A model generated the notes under the pieces. That model did not search any database. It saw only the letters and a list, made by a program, of their open reading frames with translations, and was not told the origin of the DNA. A DNA stretch of 64,000 nt from Betaproteobacteria bacterium TMED82. GTDB taxonomy: Bacteria; Pseudomonadota; Gammaproteobacteria; Burkholderiales; Burkholderiaceae_A. Each line of letters opens with the position of its first letter. The first letter of the stretch is position 1. Shown here one piece after another: positions 1 to 8,670 of this stretch. The stretch covers positions 151,441-215,440 of the forward strand of contig NHEJ01000007.1 in assembly GCA_002170395.1 (NCBI GenBank), written 5' to 3'. A program made the position numbers and the translations under genes.

Positions 1-1
1 A

Positions 2-268
2 ATCAGGGTTTGTACGGGCTATGAATGCGACTCTGACGTTATTAGAGTTATGCCAAGTTTTTCTAGACCCTCTAACTGCAAACCAATTTATGAGGAATTA
101 CCAGGTTGGAGCGAACAAACTGGAAATGTTGAGTCATGGGAACAATTGCCTTTAAATGCAAAAAATTATTTAAATCGCATTTCTGAATTATGTGAGTTGC
201 CAATATCAATAATATCAACCGGACCGGATAGAAAAAATATTATTTTTTTGGAGAAAGTTTTTGTTTGA
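2..268 (+). CDS. purA: Adenylosuccinate synthetase, C-terminal fragment (5' end outside window)
   Basis: PurA joins IMP and aspartate using GTP to make adenylosuccinate, the first committed step to AMP. Only the last 88 or so codons are present. The frame is open from base 2 and reads VCTGYECDSDVIRV, then PIYEELPGW, LPLNAKNYLNRI and ISTGPDR, matching the conserved C-terminal region of the family, including the STGPDR segment near the substrate and GTP pocket. An ATG at 50 lies inside this conserved region and is not a real start. The gene precedes rnr and rlmB, the usual betaproteobacterial order. Identification is from motif recall and is firm; only the upstream part is missing. Confidence 0.9.
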   Translation: MRVCTGYECDSDVIRVMPSFSRPSNCKPIYEELPGWSEQTGNVESWEQLPLNAKNYLNRISELCELPISIISTGPDRKNIIFLEKVFV

Positions 269-456
269 AATCGCAGATAGGGAGCCAGTAAATAAGATTT
301 TTTTATTAGGGTTTATGGAAATAGCCTTCCTTAACGTACTTTGTTAGGTGGTTCTCCAGGTGCCTTTGCAAGAAATTTCTATCTTAAGAATTTCCTAATT
401 AATTCAGCTATGTTAAAACTTTATTTTTCTTTAACGTCATTTTCGGAATCACAAAC

Positions 457-2634
457 GTGTCAAAGCAGAAAGTAAAATTGGTAGTTGGAATGGTTGCCGG
501 GCACAGAGACGGCTACGGATTTTTGTCTACTGATGAGGACTCTACGGATATCTTTATTTCTCCAAAAGAAATGTTGAAGGTAATGCATGGAGATAAGGTT
601 GCAGCTAACTTATTATTTTCAAGAAAGAATAATAAATATGAAGCTGTTATTCAGGAAGTACTTGAGCATTCTCAAAGAGACTTAGTAGGCAGGTTGGTTT
701 TGGAGAAAGGCATTTATGTTGTTATTCCAGAGGACAACAGAATAAAGCACGATATCTTAATACCAAAAACTAGTACCAAGGATGCATTTCCAGACCAAGT
801 AGTCATGGTAAAAATAACGGACCCACCCACAAAAGATACCCCTCCTATTGGACAAATAATTGAAGTCATCGGTGGTATAAATGATCCTGGCATGGAGGTT
901 AAAATAGCAGTAAGAAAATTTGGTATTCCAGAATCATTCCCTGAGAATATTTTGTCTTTGGAGGCAAATTTTCAGTCTCCAGACGAAAATGATATAGACG
1001 CCGCAAGACAAGACTTGAGGGATATAGATTTTTTTACCGTTGACGGAATAGATGCACGAGATTTTGATGATGCTATCTACGCCGAGCCAATTAAAGGTAA
1101 AAGTAAAGGTGCTTGGAGATTGTTAGTGGCGATAGCAGACGTTTGTCATTATGTTAAAAGTGACGACCTTCTAGACAAAGAAGCTTTTAATCGCGGTACA
1201 TCTGTGTATTTTCCGCGGACGGTTATTCCCATGCTTCCTGAGTACCTATCAAATAATATTTGCTCCTTGGTCGCTGGAAAAGATCGATTTGTTCTTGTGT
1301 GTGATATGGTCGTGAATTCAGTGGGTAGAATTATTGCATATCAATTTTATGAGGCCGTAATCCGTTCGTGCGCGAGGTTAACTTATGATGAATATTTTGT
1401 TTTATTAAAAAACAGAGAACAAACGAGAAAAATAAGTGATGATGAAACTCTGACCCCTATGTTCAATGCCCATGAAATCTTTAAGCTACTGTTAGCCTCC
1501 AGAAATAGCCGAGGGGCACTAGATTTTGAAACAACTGAAACTAATATCGAGTTGACTCAGGATGGAAAAATAAAAAATATCTCACCTTTAAAGAGAAATG
1601 ACAGTCATAGAATTATCGAGGAATGTATGATCGCTGCAAATAGTTGTGCAGCGGAATTCTTAAATAAAAACGGTTCTGGCTGTTTGTATAGAGTGCATCA
1701 ATCCCCTGAGTCGGAGAAGTTGGACGAGTTAAGAGTTTTTTTAAAATCGCAAGGAATTAAATTAGGAGGAGGAGAAGATCCGAAGCCATCTGATTTCTCC
1801 GAGTTGTTAGCTAAGATCAAAGCAAGGGTTGATGCCGATGTTTTACAGTCTTTAATACTTAGAACAATGCAAAGAGCTCAGTATATTCCAGAAAATTCTG
1901 GTCATTTTGCTCTGTCGTTAGATCATTATACTCACTTTACTTCGCCAATTCGTAGATATCCCGACCTCTTAGTTCATAGGTCGATAAAGTCGATTTTAGT
2001 GGGAAAACGGTATACGCCAAATTGTCAATTTAAAGATGATGATGAACCTGTGGATCAAAAAACAAGCTGGAAATATATTGGAGAGCACTGTTCGAACGCT
2101 GAGCGACGCGCAGATGACGCGTCAAGAGATGTACTAGCTTGGTTAAAATGTCAGTTTATGCAAGACAGAGTAGGTGAGCAAATGAGAGGAACAATTACTG
2201 GAGTTCAGCCTTTTGGCCTTTTTATCACTCTTGACGATCTATTTGTTGAGGGTTTGATTCATGTATCGGAACTGGGATCAGAATATTTTCAATTCAATTC
2301 TGCAAGTTACGAAATGCGCGGTGAGCGCACAGGTAAACGATATAAGTTGTATGATAGTGTAATTGTTCAATTGTTGAGGGTTGATATAGATGGCAGGCGT
2401 ATTGATTTTGGTTTGGCCCCAACCATCTTAGCTAAGAAAAAAATTGGGATTAATAGCCAAAGAGTCTCCAATCACTATCAAACAAAGGAGGCTGGTCGAA
2501 GTTTAATTACTCAAACTTCACGCTTGAAAAACGACCGTAGAAAAAAAAGTTTCAGCAGTTCCTCAAAGAACAAAAAGTCAAGAGTTTCGGACTTTAATGT
2601 TCGTAGTCTCAACCAACTAAATAAAAAGAGCTAA
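457..2634 (+). CDS. rnr: Ribonuclease R (3'-5' exoribonuclease)
   Basis: Processive RNB-family exoribonuclease that degrades structured RNA in the cytoplasm and takes part in rRNA quality control. The 725-residue product shows cold-shock-like domains at about residues 10-145, the RNB catalytic core with DARDFDDAIY (residues 199-208, the metal-binding aspartates), an S1 domain at about 572-655 (GTITGVQPFGLFITL) and a lysine/arginine-rich tail. The start is GTG at 457, after a weak GGA. The product is shorter than the E. coli enzyme (about 813) because it begins almost at the first cold-shock domain and lacks the N-terminal helix-turn-helix region. No in-frame ATG lies between the upstream stop at 400-402 and 457. 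It is followed closely by rlmB. Confidence 0.95.
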   Translation: MSKQKVKLVVGMVAGHRDGYGFLSTDEDSTDIFISPKEMLKVMHGDKVAANLLFSRKNNKYEAVIQEVLEHSQRDLVGRLVLEKGIYVVIPEDNRIKHDILIPKTSTKDAFPDQVVMVKITDPPTKDTPPIGQIIEVIGGINDPGMEVKIAVRKFGIPESFPENILSLEANFQSPDENDIDAARQDLRDIDFFTVDGIDARDFDDAIYAEPIKGKSKGAWRLLVAIADVCHYVKSDDLLDKEAFNRGTSVYFPRTVIPMLPEYLSNNICSLVAGKDRFVLVCDMVVNSVGRIIAYQFYEAVIRSCARLTYDEYFVLLKNREQTRKISDDETLTPMFNAHEIFKLLLASRNSRGALDFETTETNIELTQDGKIKNISPLKRNDSHRIIEECMIAANSCAAEFLNKNGSGCLYRVHQSPESEKLDELRVFLKSQGIKLGGGEDPKPSDFSELLAKIKARVDADVLQSLILRTMQRAQYIPENSGHFALSLDHYTHFTSPIRRYPDLLVHRSIKSILVGKRYTPNCQFKDDDEPVDQKTSWKYIGEHCSNAERRADDASRDVLAWLKCQFMQDRVGEQMRGTITGVQPFGLFITLDDLFVEGLIHVSELGSEYFQFNSASYEMRGERTGKRYKLYDSVIVQLLRVDIDGRRIDFGLAPTILAKKKIGINSQRVSNHYQTKEAGRSLITQTSRLKNDRRKKSFSSSSKNKKSRVSDFNVRSLNQLNKKS

Positions 2635-2667
2635 TAATCTTCATTGAAAGGCTTTCAGGTATCAATT

Positions 2668-3411
2668 ATGCTGCTAATCGGTTTTCACGCTATAAAAAAT
2701 AGGTTAAATTTCAATCCGAAATCAATTGAAAAAATTTTTATTTCCTCAAAGAAAAAAGATTTTAGGAAGGACCTCATTTTACAGCTTGCAAAAAAAAATC
2801 AGTTAAAAGTAATTTTGACAGACCAGGAGGAATTAAATAAGTTATCGAGCAATAAGAAAAACAACGGTTTTCTAGCTTTTGCGGAAAAGTTGGATACCCC
2901 GGAAACTGTTAATGACCTTTTTGATTTTTTGGCTGTGCAGAAAAAAAAATCCTTACCTCCATTAATTTTTTTGGATGGAGTCACAGACCCAAGAAATCTT
3001 GGAGCCCTATTGCGCTCTGCCGATGCAGGCGGCACGGCTGCCGTTATAGCACCTATGAATCACTCAGCCCCCCTGAATGATTTGGCCCTTAAGACTTCCG
3101 TGGGCGCGACTGAGGGAACTTTTTATTTAAGGGTCCCCAATTTATCTCGAGCGATTGAAATTGTTCAAATGAGAGGTTACTTTGTTTATGGTATGGATTC
3201 AACTGCTGCGAAGAATCTTTACTCTCTGGATTTGAGATCGCCCGTAGCCTTTGTTTTTGGAGACGAGGCAGGTGGGCTAAAGAACAGAACTAGAGACATG
3301 TGCGATGACTTAATTAGCTTACCAATGGTGGGAGTGACCGAGAGCTTGAATGTATCTGTAGCTTGTGGTGTTACAATTTTCGAGACTTTGAGGCAAAGGA
3401 GGTTCAATTAG
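2668..3411 (+). CDS. rlmB: 23S rRNA 2'-O-methyltransferase RlmB (SpoU/TrmH family)
   Basis: SPOUT-class methyltransferase that modifies G2251 of 23S rRNA with S-adenosylmethionine. The N-terminal substrate-binding part opens with LLIGFHAIKNRL. The knotted catalytic domain shows motif 1 (FLDGVTDPRNLGALLRSADA), motif 2 (PVAFVFGDEAGGL) and motif 3 (LNVSVACGVTIFE). I chose ATG 2668 (247 residues) over a TTG at 2644 because family members begin just before the GxHAV segment and because CAGGT sits 8 bases upstream. It follows rnr by 33 bases and its 3' end overlaps the convergent transglycosylase gene by 8 bases. Confidence 0.93.
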   Translation: MLLIGFHAIKNRLNFNPKSIEKIFISSKKKDFRKDLILQLAKKNQLKVILTDQEELNKLSSNKKNNGFLAFAEKLDTPETVNDLFDFLAVQKKKSLPPLIFLDGVTDPRNLGALLRSADAGGTAAVIAPMNHSAPLNDLALKTSVGATEGTFYLRVPNLSRAIEIVQMRGYFVYGMDSTAAKNLYSLDLRSPVAFVFGDEAGGLKNRTRDMCDDLISLPMVGVTESLNVSVACGVTIFETLRQRRFN

Positions 3412-4465
3412 TATTTACCTCTGCAGAAATTCTTTCCCCAAGTTTGATTACTGCCGCAGCGTACATGTAACTTCTGTTGTACATAGTTATCGAAAAGAAA
3501 TTTTTTGTAGCAATCCAGTATATGTCTTTTTTGTTTTTTCTCGGTAGGTCTATCAAACTTACAGCTTGATTAGGTGGCAAAACTTTAGATTTATCTAAAA
3601 TGCCGGCTGACCTGAGTAAATTTATGCTGTGACTCGGGGTCAGATTTTTTGCTAAATATTTCGTTGGATTTGAACCAACTGCAATTAAAGCAACAGCATG
3701 AGTTAAGTCGCCTCTTTCCCAACCATGTTTCGAAAGGTAGTTTGCTACAGAGCCAATAGCGTCCGACTCACTGTTTAAAATATCAACTTTCCCATCTCGA
3801 TCAAAGTCCACAGCAAAAGATCTGATGCTGGAGGGCATAAATTGGGGAATACCAAGCGCGCCGGCGAAGGAACTTTTTAAAGTTGTAATATCAAGCTTGG
3901 ACTCCCTGCCAACTAACAGTAATTGCTCAAGTTCGTTTCTGAAAAAGACTTCCCTTCTGGTATTTTCAAAAGCTAGGGTAAATAAGGTATCTAGAACTGG
4001 AAAATCCCCCGTAACTTTACCATACCTTGTCTCAACGCCGATTATACCCATTAAAATCTTAGAGGGCACACCGTAAAGTTTAGAGGCTCTCTTCAAAGTT
4101 TTTTCATTTCTAAAAAAAAATTCTTTTCCCGTCGAGATCACTCTAGCATTAAGGAATATGTCACGGTATTTCGGCCAGTCTCTTATTTTTTTTTGATTTT
4201 TTGATGGGTTATTAAGTTTTAGGGCTCGTTTTTGAATTTTTAGTTGCCTAAATTTTTTAGTTAAATTGGATTTTGAGAAACCGTGTTTCCTGTTCATATC
4301 AAAAATAAACTGTTCAACTTGATTTTTATCACCTGCAGTCCTTGAAAAAGATTCCTCCACAAAAAAAAAGCTTGCAAATGCTATAATGACTATATGAAAC
4401 TGGAAATTTCTTTGATTTCGATTAGTTACAGATGATTTCGAAAAGGCTTGGCATTGAGTCGTCAT
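3404..4465 (-). CDS. Lytic murein transglycosylase, MltB/SltB type
   Basis: Probably cleaves the MurNAc-GlcNAc bond of peptidoglycan to leave 1,6-anhydro ends, acting in the periplasm. The motif MGIIGVETRYGKVTGDF carries the catalytic glutamate of the MltB family. It is followed by GALGIPQFMPSS and DAIGSVANYLSKHGW, which are also family signatures. A hydrophobic stretch (IVIIAFASFFFV) near the N terminus looks like an export signal, with no convincing lipobox cysteine, so it may be soluble. The start is uncertain. An ATG at 4465 avoids overlap with rpsP, while an upstream ATG at 4501-4499 would share the bases CATG with the rpsP start. Neither has a good ribosome-binding site. Confidence 0.85.
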   Translation of the reverse strand: MTTQCQAFSKSSVTNRNQRNFQFHIVIIAFASFFFVEESFSRTAGDKNQVEQFIFDMNRKHGFSKSNLTKKFRQLKIQKRALKLNNPSKNQKKIRDWPKYRDIFLNARVISTGKEFFFRNEKTLKRASKLYGVPSKILMGIIGVETRYGKVTGDFPVLDTLFTLAFENTRREVFFRNELEQLLLVGRESKLDITTLKSSFAGALGIPQFMPSSIRSFAVDFDRDGKVDILNSESDAIGSVANYLSKHGWERGDLTHAVALIAVGSNPTKYLAKNLTPSHSINLLRSAGILDKSKVLPPNQAVSLIDLPRKNKKDIYWIATKNFFSITMYNRSYMYAAAVIKLGERISAEVNTN

Positions 4466-4499
4466 ACAGGTATACTTTTTCTTTTTTGAGTAAAAGTTC

Positions 4500-4763
4500 A
4501 TGGTAGTTATAAGATTAGCAAGAGGTGGGTCCCACAAAAAGCCCTTTTATCATATTGTAGCAACAGAAGCGCGATTTAAGCGAGACGGTAGGTTTATCGA
4601 GAGGCTGGGTTTTTTCGATCCTCTTGCAAAAGCGAATGTTGAATCCTTAAGAATAGCTAGTGATAGGCTTGATTTTTGGATTAAGAAGGGAGCGCAACCG
4701 AGTGATAGGGTTAAAAAGTTAATGAAGCAGTCTAACTCGGCAACCGTCGAAAATGGTGTTTAA
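4500..4763 (+). CDS. rpsP: 30S ribosomal protein S16
   Basis: Small-subunit ribosomal protein that binds 16S rRNA early in assembly. The 87-residue product has the canonical opening [20 protein letters not shown] followed by [16 protein letters not shown], which fixes the ATG start. It heads the rpsP-rimM-trmD-rplS ribosomal and RNA-processing operon. The ATG lies on bases that also read CAT on the other strand, so a divergent start for the transglycosylase gene would overlap it. Confidence 0.97.
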   Translation: MVVIRLARGGSHKKPFYHIVATEARFKRDGRFIERLGFFDPLAKANVESLRIASDRLDFWIKKGAQPSDRVKKLMKQSNSATVENGV

Positions 4764-4814
4764 GAAGCATCTTTTGACGCAAAAAAAAAATTTGGGAGCT
4801 TTATTGAGCGTCGA

Positions 4815-5393
4815 TTGGGTAGACTTGTAGGTCCTGAGATTGTTTTTAGCAGAACTTTAAATTTTTCTAGCGCCGAGAAGCTCCCCAAAGAGCTCTTCTT
4901 ACTGGGCAATGTTGTTTCCGCCGTTGGCTTATCAGGGGTAGTCAGGCTGGCTTGCTCAAAACCTTTTTTTGATCTAACTCGGTCATCAAAGTGGGAAGAA
5001 AAGCCTTTGATAGGTCGTGAAATTTGGATAAGCAATAAAAATCGATTTTTTTTATCTTTTGTCGAGAAAGTTTCCTTGAACGCTGGGCGTCTTCGTCTTA
5101 GGATCGCAGGAATTGATTCACGGTCAGCGGCAGAAGAGATTGTTTCATTTCAGGCTCTAATATCTAGAAGTTTAATAGCTGATGAGCGTATCTTGCTCAT
5201 GAATGACCTCATCGGTTATGCAGTTAGAAATTTGCAAGGTAAATTTTTAGGCCAGGTAGTAAAAATTGACGGTAATAATCACCAAAATTGGATTTGTACT
5301 GAGAAAACGTTAATTCCTTATAATAAAGTTTTTATTTCTGAAATTATTAAGGAAGAGCAAAAATTGATTGTTGATTGGGAAGAGGGTTGGTGA
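4815..5393 (+). CDS. rimM: Ribosome maturation factor RimM
   Basis: Assists maturation of the 30S head domain and binds S19. The product shows the N-terminal beta-barrel signature LLGNVVSAVGLSGVVRL and a PRC-barrel-like C-terminal half, LMNDLIGYAVRN...GKFLGQVVKI, ending in VDWEEGW as in the family. No ATG or GTG lies in frame between the rpsP stop and the conserved domain. TTG 4815 gives 192 residues. An in-frame ATT at 4803 sits 4 bases after GGGAG (4794-4798) and is an alternative, as is ATT 4839. A run of ten A (4781-4790) lies just upstream. Function is secure; the exact start is not. Confidence 0.88.
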   Translation: MGRLVGPEIVFSRTLNFSSAEKLPKELFLLGNVVSAVGLSGVVRLACSKPFFDLTRSSKWEEKPLIGREIWISNKNRFFLSFVEKVSLNAGRLRLRIAGIDSRSAAEEIVSFQALISRSLIADERILLMNDLIGYAVRNLQGKFLGQVVKIDGNNHQNWICTEKTLIPYNKVFISEIIKEEQKLIVDWEEGW

Positions 5394-5397
5394 AACT

Positions 5398-6150
5398 ATG
5401 ACTTTCAATGTAGTTACACTTTTTCCAAGCCTTTTTGAGGTGTGGGAGAATTCAGGTGTTTGTGGTAGGGCGGTTAAAAATGGACTTGTTAAAGTTAAGT
5501 GTTGGAATCCGCGAGAATTTTCAAATGAAAGTTCTGGACAGATCGATGACAGACCATACGGAGGGGGACCAGGAATGGTAATGATGGCCGAGCCCCTTAG
5601 GGCGACAGTCAATAAGATTGATGAAGCTGCTGAAAAGCCCGCCAGAGTCCTTTTTTTTTCACCAGTTGGCAAGGTTCTATCTCAGGATCTAGTTGAGGAT
5701 ATAGCTCATAATTTAGAGGAGCAACAGTACACACTGATATGTGGGAGATATGAAGGAGTTGATCAGCGTTTTATTGACACATATGTTGATGAAATTGTTA
5801 GTATAGGAGACTTTATTCTGCCAGGTGGTGAATGCGTGGCGCTAGCATTGATGGAAGCCGTAATCAGAAGAATTCCTGGGACTCTTGGGAATGAAGAATC
5901 CTCTAAACATGATTCTTTTATGGATGGGGTACTGCAATTTCCTCACTACACCAGACCAAAAGTTTTTGAATCAAACGCTGTCCCAGACGTGCTTTTATCT
6001 GGACATCATGCGAAAATAAAGAACTGGCGGCGACAAAAAGCTATCGAATTAACATGTAAATATAGGCCAGATTTAGTTAGACTGGCAATTAGAAAAAATT
6101 TGTTATCAAAAAGTGAGATTCTTGACTTTGTAGATGAATTAAATGATTAG
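5398..6150 (+). CDS. trmD: tRNA (guanine-N1)-methyltransferase TrmD
   Basis: Methylates G37 of tRNAs that read CNN codons, preventing +1 frameshifting. The knotted SAM-binding site is seen in LICGRYEGVDQRFIDTYVDE followed by SIGDFILPGGE. The N terminus MTFNVVTLFPSLF is canonical and defines ATG 5398, four bases after the rimM stop, with GAGGG upstream; the product is 250 residues. DRPYGGGPGMVMMAEP and the C-terminal helical domain are present. It is translated together with rimM and rplS. Confidence 0.96.
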   Translation: MTFNVVTLFPSLFEVWENSGVCGRAVKNGLVKVKCWNPREFSNESSGQIDDRPYGGGPGMVMMAEPLRATVNKIDEAAEKPARVLFFSPVGKVLSQDLVEDIAHNLEEQQYTLICGRYEGVDQRFIDTYVDEIVSIGDFILPGGECVALALMEAVIRRIPGTLGNEESSKHDSFMDGVLQFPHYTRPKVFESNAVPDVLLSGHHAKIKNWRRQKAIELTCKYRPDLVRLAIRKNLLSKSEILDFVDELND

Positions 6151-6167
6151 TTTTGGGGGATTAACAG

Positions 6168-6560
6168 ATGAATATTATTGAGTCATTGGAGGCTGAGCAA
6201 ATTAAGGAGCTTGGTGTGGAGATGCCGGAGTTTTTTTCCGGCGATACTGTAAAAGTTAGTGTAAATGTCCTTGAAGGCAATAGGAAAAGAGTTCAAGCTT
6301 TTGAGGGTGTAGTAATTGCCAAAAGAAATAAGGGTCTCAACTCCTCATTCATTGTCAGAAAAGTATCTGGTGGAGAGGGGGTTGAAAGAACCTTTCAAAC
6401 TTATTCCCCGCTCATTGCAAAAATCGAAGTGCTACGGCGAGGTGATGTTCGACGAGGAAAGTTATTTTATTTGAGGCAAAGATCGGGTAAGTCAGCCAGG
6501 ATCAAAGAAAAATTACCGTCCAGATCTTCAAAGCCTTCAAAAAAAGTTTCTGGGGGGTAG
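6168..6560 (+). CDS. rplS: 50S ribosomal protein L19
   Basis: Large-subunit protein at the interface with the 30S subunit. The sequence shows [33 protein letters not shown] split over residues 22-54 and [21 protein letters not shown], typical of L19. ATG 6168 is preceded by GGGGGA. The product is 130 residues with a basic tail slightly longer than the usual 115 or so. Last member of the rpsP operon. Confidence 0.97.
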   Translation: MNIIESLEAEQIKELGVEMPEFFSGDTVKVSVNVLEGNRKRVQAFEGVVIAKRNKGLNSSFIVRKVSGGEGVERTFQTYSPLIAKIEVLRRGDVRRGKLFYLRQRSGKSARIKEKLPSRSSKPSKKVSGG

Positions 6561-6608
6561 ACTCCTCGCCGGATTTTCCTAATCATTTTTTTAATTTGTT
6601 ACCTTAGA

Positions 6609-7649
6609 ATGCTTTTGACAAGTTTACTGTGCGCTCTTTTATTAGAGTATTATTTTCCCCTTAAAAATGGCTTGTTTGAGGTGTTCGCATCTCGTGTTAT
6701 CAACTGGGCGAGGAACAAACTGGATATTGGGGATTGGAAATTGGCTGCTATGGTTTGGCTCGCAGTAGTCATTATTCCAGCTAGTTTCTTTTGGGTAATA
6801 TGGTATTTGCTTATGCTGGCACACCCATTTTTAGGATTAGTATTTCTAACTCTACTTTTATACCTCTCATTGGGTTTTAAGCAGTATCTAGACCGTTTCT
6901 CAAATATTCGAAAGCACTTGATAAGTTCAGATGTTGATAAGGCCAAGAACTTTTTGAGTGATTGGTCTGCCAAAGAGCACAGCGATCCAGTTTTACAAGA
7001 AGTTTCAAAAACTGGTGATCATAATCAAATTTCACGAGAGGCAATTAAGCTTCTTGTTGTCTCGCTTCACCGTAACTTATTTTCTGTTATATTCTGGTAT
7101 CTTATTTTACCTGGTCCCTTGGGGCTTGTAGCGTATAAATTTTCAGTTCTCACTAAAAGAATTTGGTCAGAGGAGCTTCAGGGGGCACTTGAGGAAAAAA
7201 CAGTATCCGAAGACGGTGAACCTGATCCTCTCTCTTTTTCTGAGGAAAACTACTTTGATTCCATTTCAAAAAAGGGATTTTTTTGGTTTGACTGGATATC
7301 TTGTAGGGTTACAGCTTTTGTTTTTGCAGTAGTAGGAAATTTCGAAGACGTTGTTGCAATGATTAGAGCTAGCTCCGCAGGAAACTTTGAGGGAGGGCAT
7401 GATTCAGAGCGTATAATTTTAGCTGCTGGGGAGGGAGCTATGACTTTCAGATTGACAGTGCCCACAGCGCTTTCTGGCAAACGTCAGTTGGAGAACTTCG
7501 ACAGCGACATACAGTCCCATGTTGATTTAAGAGACCCTGACGAAAATTCTATGGTAGTTGCGTCAGGATTAATGTGGAGATCTTTAATTCTTTTTTTGAC
7601 TATTTTGCTCCTAACTACATTTGGCTGGTTTGCAAATTTAATTCATTAG
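6609..7649 (+). CDS. AmpE / CobD-CbiB-like integral membrane protein
   Basis: Polytopic membrane protein of 346 residues. The segments AAMVWLAVVIIPASFFWVIWYLL, FLGLVFLTLLLYLSLG, LFSVIFWYLILPGPLGLVAYK and a C-terminal LILFLTILLLTTFGWFA are membrane helices. The PGPLGLVAYKF element and the overall plan match the AmpE/CobD-like family found next to rplS in betaproteobacteria. Its molecular job is not established; cobalamin synthesis is unlikely to be implied, since no other cob gene is nearby. It starts at ATG 6609, 48 bases after rplS, and its 3' end overlaps convergent rsgA by 12 bases. Confidence 0.75.
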   Translation: MLLTSLLCALLLEYYFPLKNGLFEVFASRVINWARNKLDIGDWKLAAMVWLAVVIIPASFFWVIWYLLMLAHPFLGLVFLTLLLYLSLGFKQYLDRFSNIRKHLISSDVDKAKNFLSDWSAKEHSDPVLQEVSKTGDHNQISREAIKLLVVSLHRNLFSVIFWYLILPGPLGLVAYKFSVLTKRIWSEELQGALEEKTVSEDGEPDPLSFSEENYFDSISKKGFFWFDWISCRVTAFVFAVVGNFEDVVAMIRASSAGNFEGGHDSERIILAAGEGAMTFRLTVPTALSGKRQLENFDSDIQSHVDLRDPDENSMVVASGLMWRSLILFLTILLLTTFGWFANLIH

Positions 7650-8642
7650 TGTTCTTGTAAGTTCTCTCCACAACTCTAAGCGACAGAGAAGTTTGGAAGA
7701 CTTATCAAGAGAACTTTTGGAATAGGCTTTTGATAGTCTTTTTATGGTGCATCCTGGTTCATGATCATGTTTGCAGTCTGAAAATTTACAAGGCCCATAG
7801 GTGGTAACTATCTCAGAAAAATCTGGAAATAATCTTTGAATGGCATTCAACGATAAATCAGAGATGCCAAAATTCTCGATGCCTGGTGTATCAATAATCC
7901 AAAGTTTTGAAAACCCTTTTTCAAATTTTTTTAAGCTGTAAGCATAAGATGTAGTTGTGGTGTGTTTCCCTTTCTTTCTTGTATTAGAAATTTCTCCAAT
8001 TCTTGGGTCTGCATCAGGAATTATTTTTTTAATTAGACTGCTCTTTCCTGATCCTGACTGTCCGATAAAACAAATTGCTTTATCGGATTTTTTTTGCTCA
8101 TGGATCTCTTGAATTTTTTTCTTTATTTCAATCAATCCCTCATTCGAAGTGTTGGAATTTTCAAGAAGTTTAGAACTGAAAATTTGGTTAAATAAATGTA
8201 GGTCATTTGATGACGCCTTCAAATAACAAGGAAAAAGAGACAGAAGAATTTTTTTTGCTGTCTCAAATTCTTTGATCAAATCTTTTTTGTTTAACACTAA
8301 TGAGATTGGGATATTTTGATCAAGGGCTCTTAACAATACAGATAATAGAAGATTAGGCGTAAATTTTGGTTCACCAGAAATAATCAAAAATATGTGATCT
8401 AGGTTTACACTTATGATTTTAGTTTTGAGTTCTTTCCTAAAGAATATATTTTTCCTGGGGAGTATACTCTTTATTGAAATGGGTGTTGTATCTATGTTTA
8501 CTAATATCAAGTCATTGACTACCGGTGATAATTCAGGTGTTTTGGAAATACAACGAATAACCTTATTACCAAAACACGCAGTAATGATATTTCTGTTTGA
8601 ATTTAGTACTCTGTAAACTTCATTTTTAACTTTTGTAGTCAT
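7638..8642 (-). CDS. rsgA: Ribosome small-subunit GTPase RsgA
   Basis: Circularly permuted GTPase that checks late 30S assembly. The order of motifs is diagnostic: an OB-like N-terminal domain, then G4 (NKKDL), then G1 (GQSGSGKSSL), then G3 (DTPG), then a zinc-binding knuckle GPCKFSDCKHDHEPGC. I use ATG 8642 (334 residues); the frame is open further upstream, but that would run through the divergent orn start. The ribosome-binding site is weak. Some family N-terminal glycines are replaced, so the OB domain looks divergent. Confidence 0.92.
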   Translation of the reverse strand: MTTKVKNEVYRVLNSNRNIITACFGNKVIRCISKTPELSPVVNDLILVNIDTTPISIKSILPRKNIFFRKELKTKIISVNLDHIFLIISGEPKFTPNLLLSVLLRALDQNIPISLVLNKKDLIKEFETAKKILLSLFPCYLKASSNDLHLFNQIFSSKLLENSNTSNEGLIEIKKKIQEIHEQKKSDKAICFIGQSGSGKSSLIKKIIPDADPRIGEISNTRKKGKHTTTTSYAYSLKKFEKGFSKLWIIDTPGIENFGISDLSLNAIQRLFPDFSEIVTTYGPCKFSDCKHDHEPGCTIKRLSKAYSKSSLDKSSKLLCRLELWRELTRTLMN

Positions 8643-8670
8643 GCTTAATAATTGATCAAAGAGGTGTATT

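Noticed and set aside
50..268. A short 72-codon gene at the left edge
   Set aside because: It is the tail of purA; the frame is open through base 2 and the motifs continue across the ATG.
269..456. Gap between purA and rnr, where relatives may carry a tRNA-Leu or another gene
   Set aside because: No cloverleaf or coding frame could be assembled; only short imperfect repeats such as AGAAATTTCT are present.
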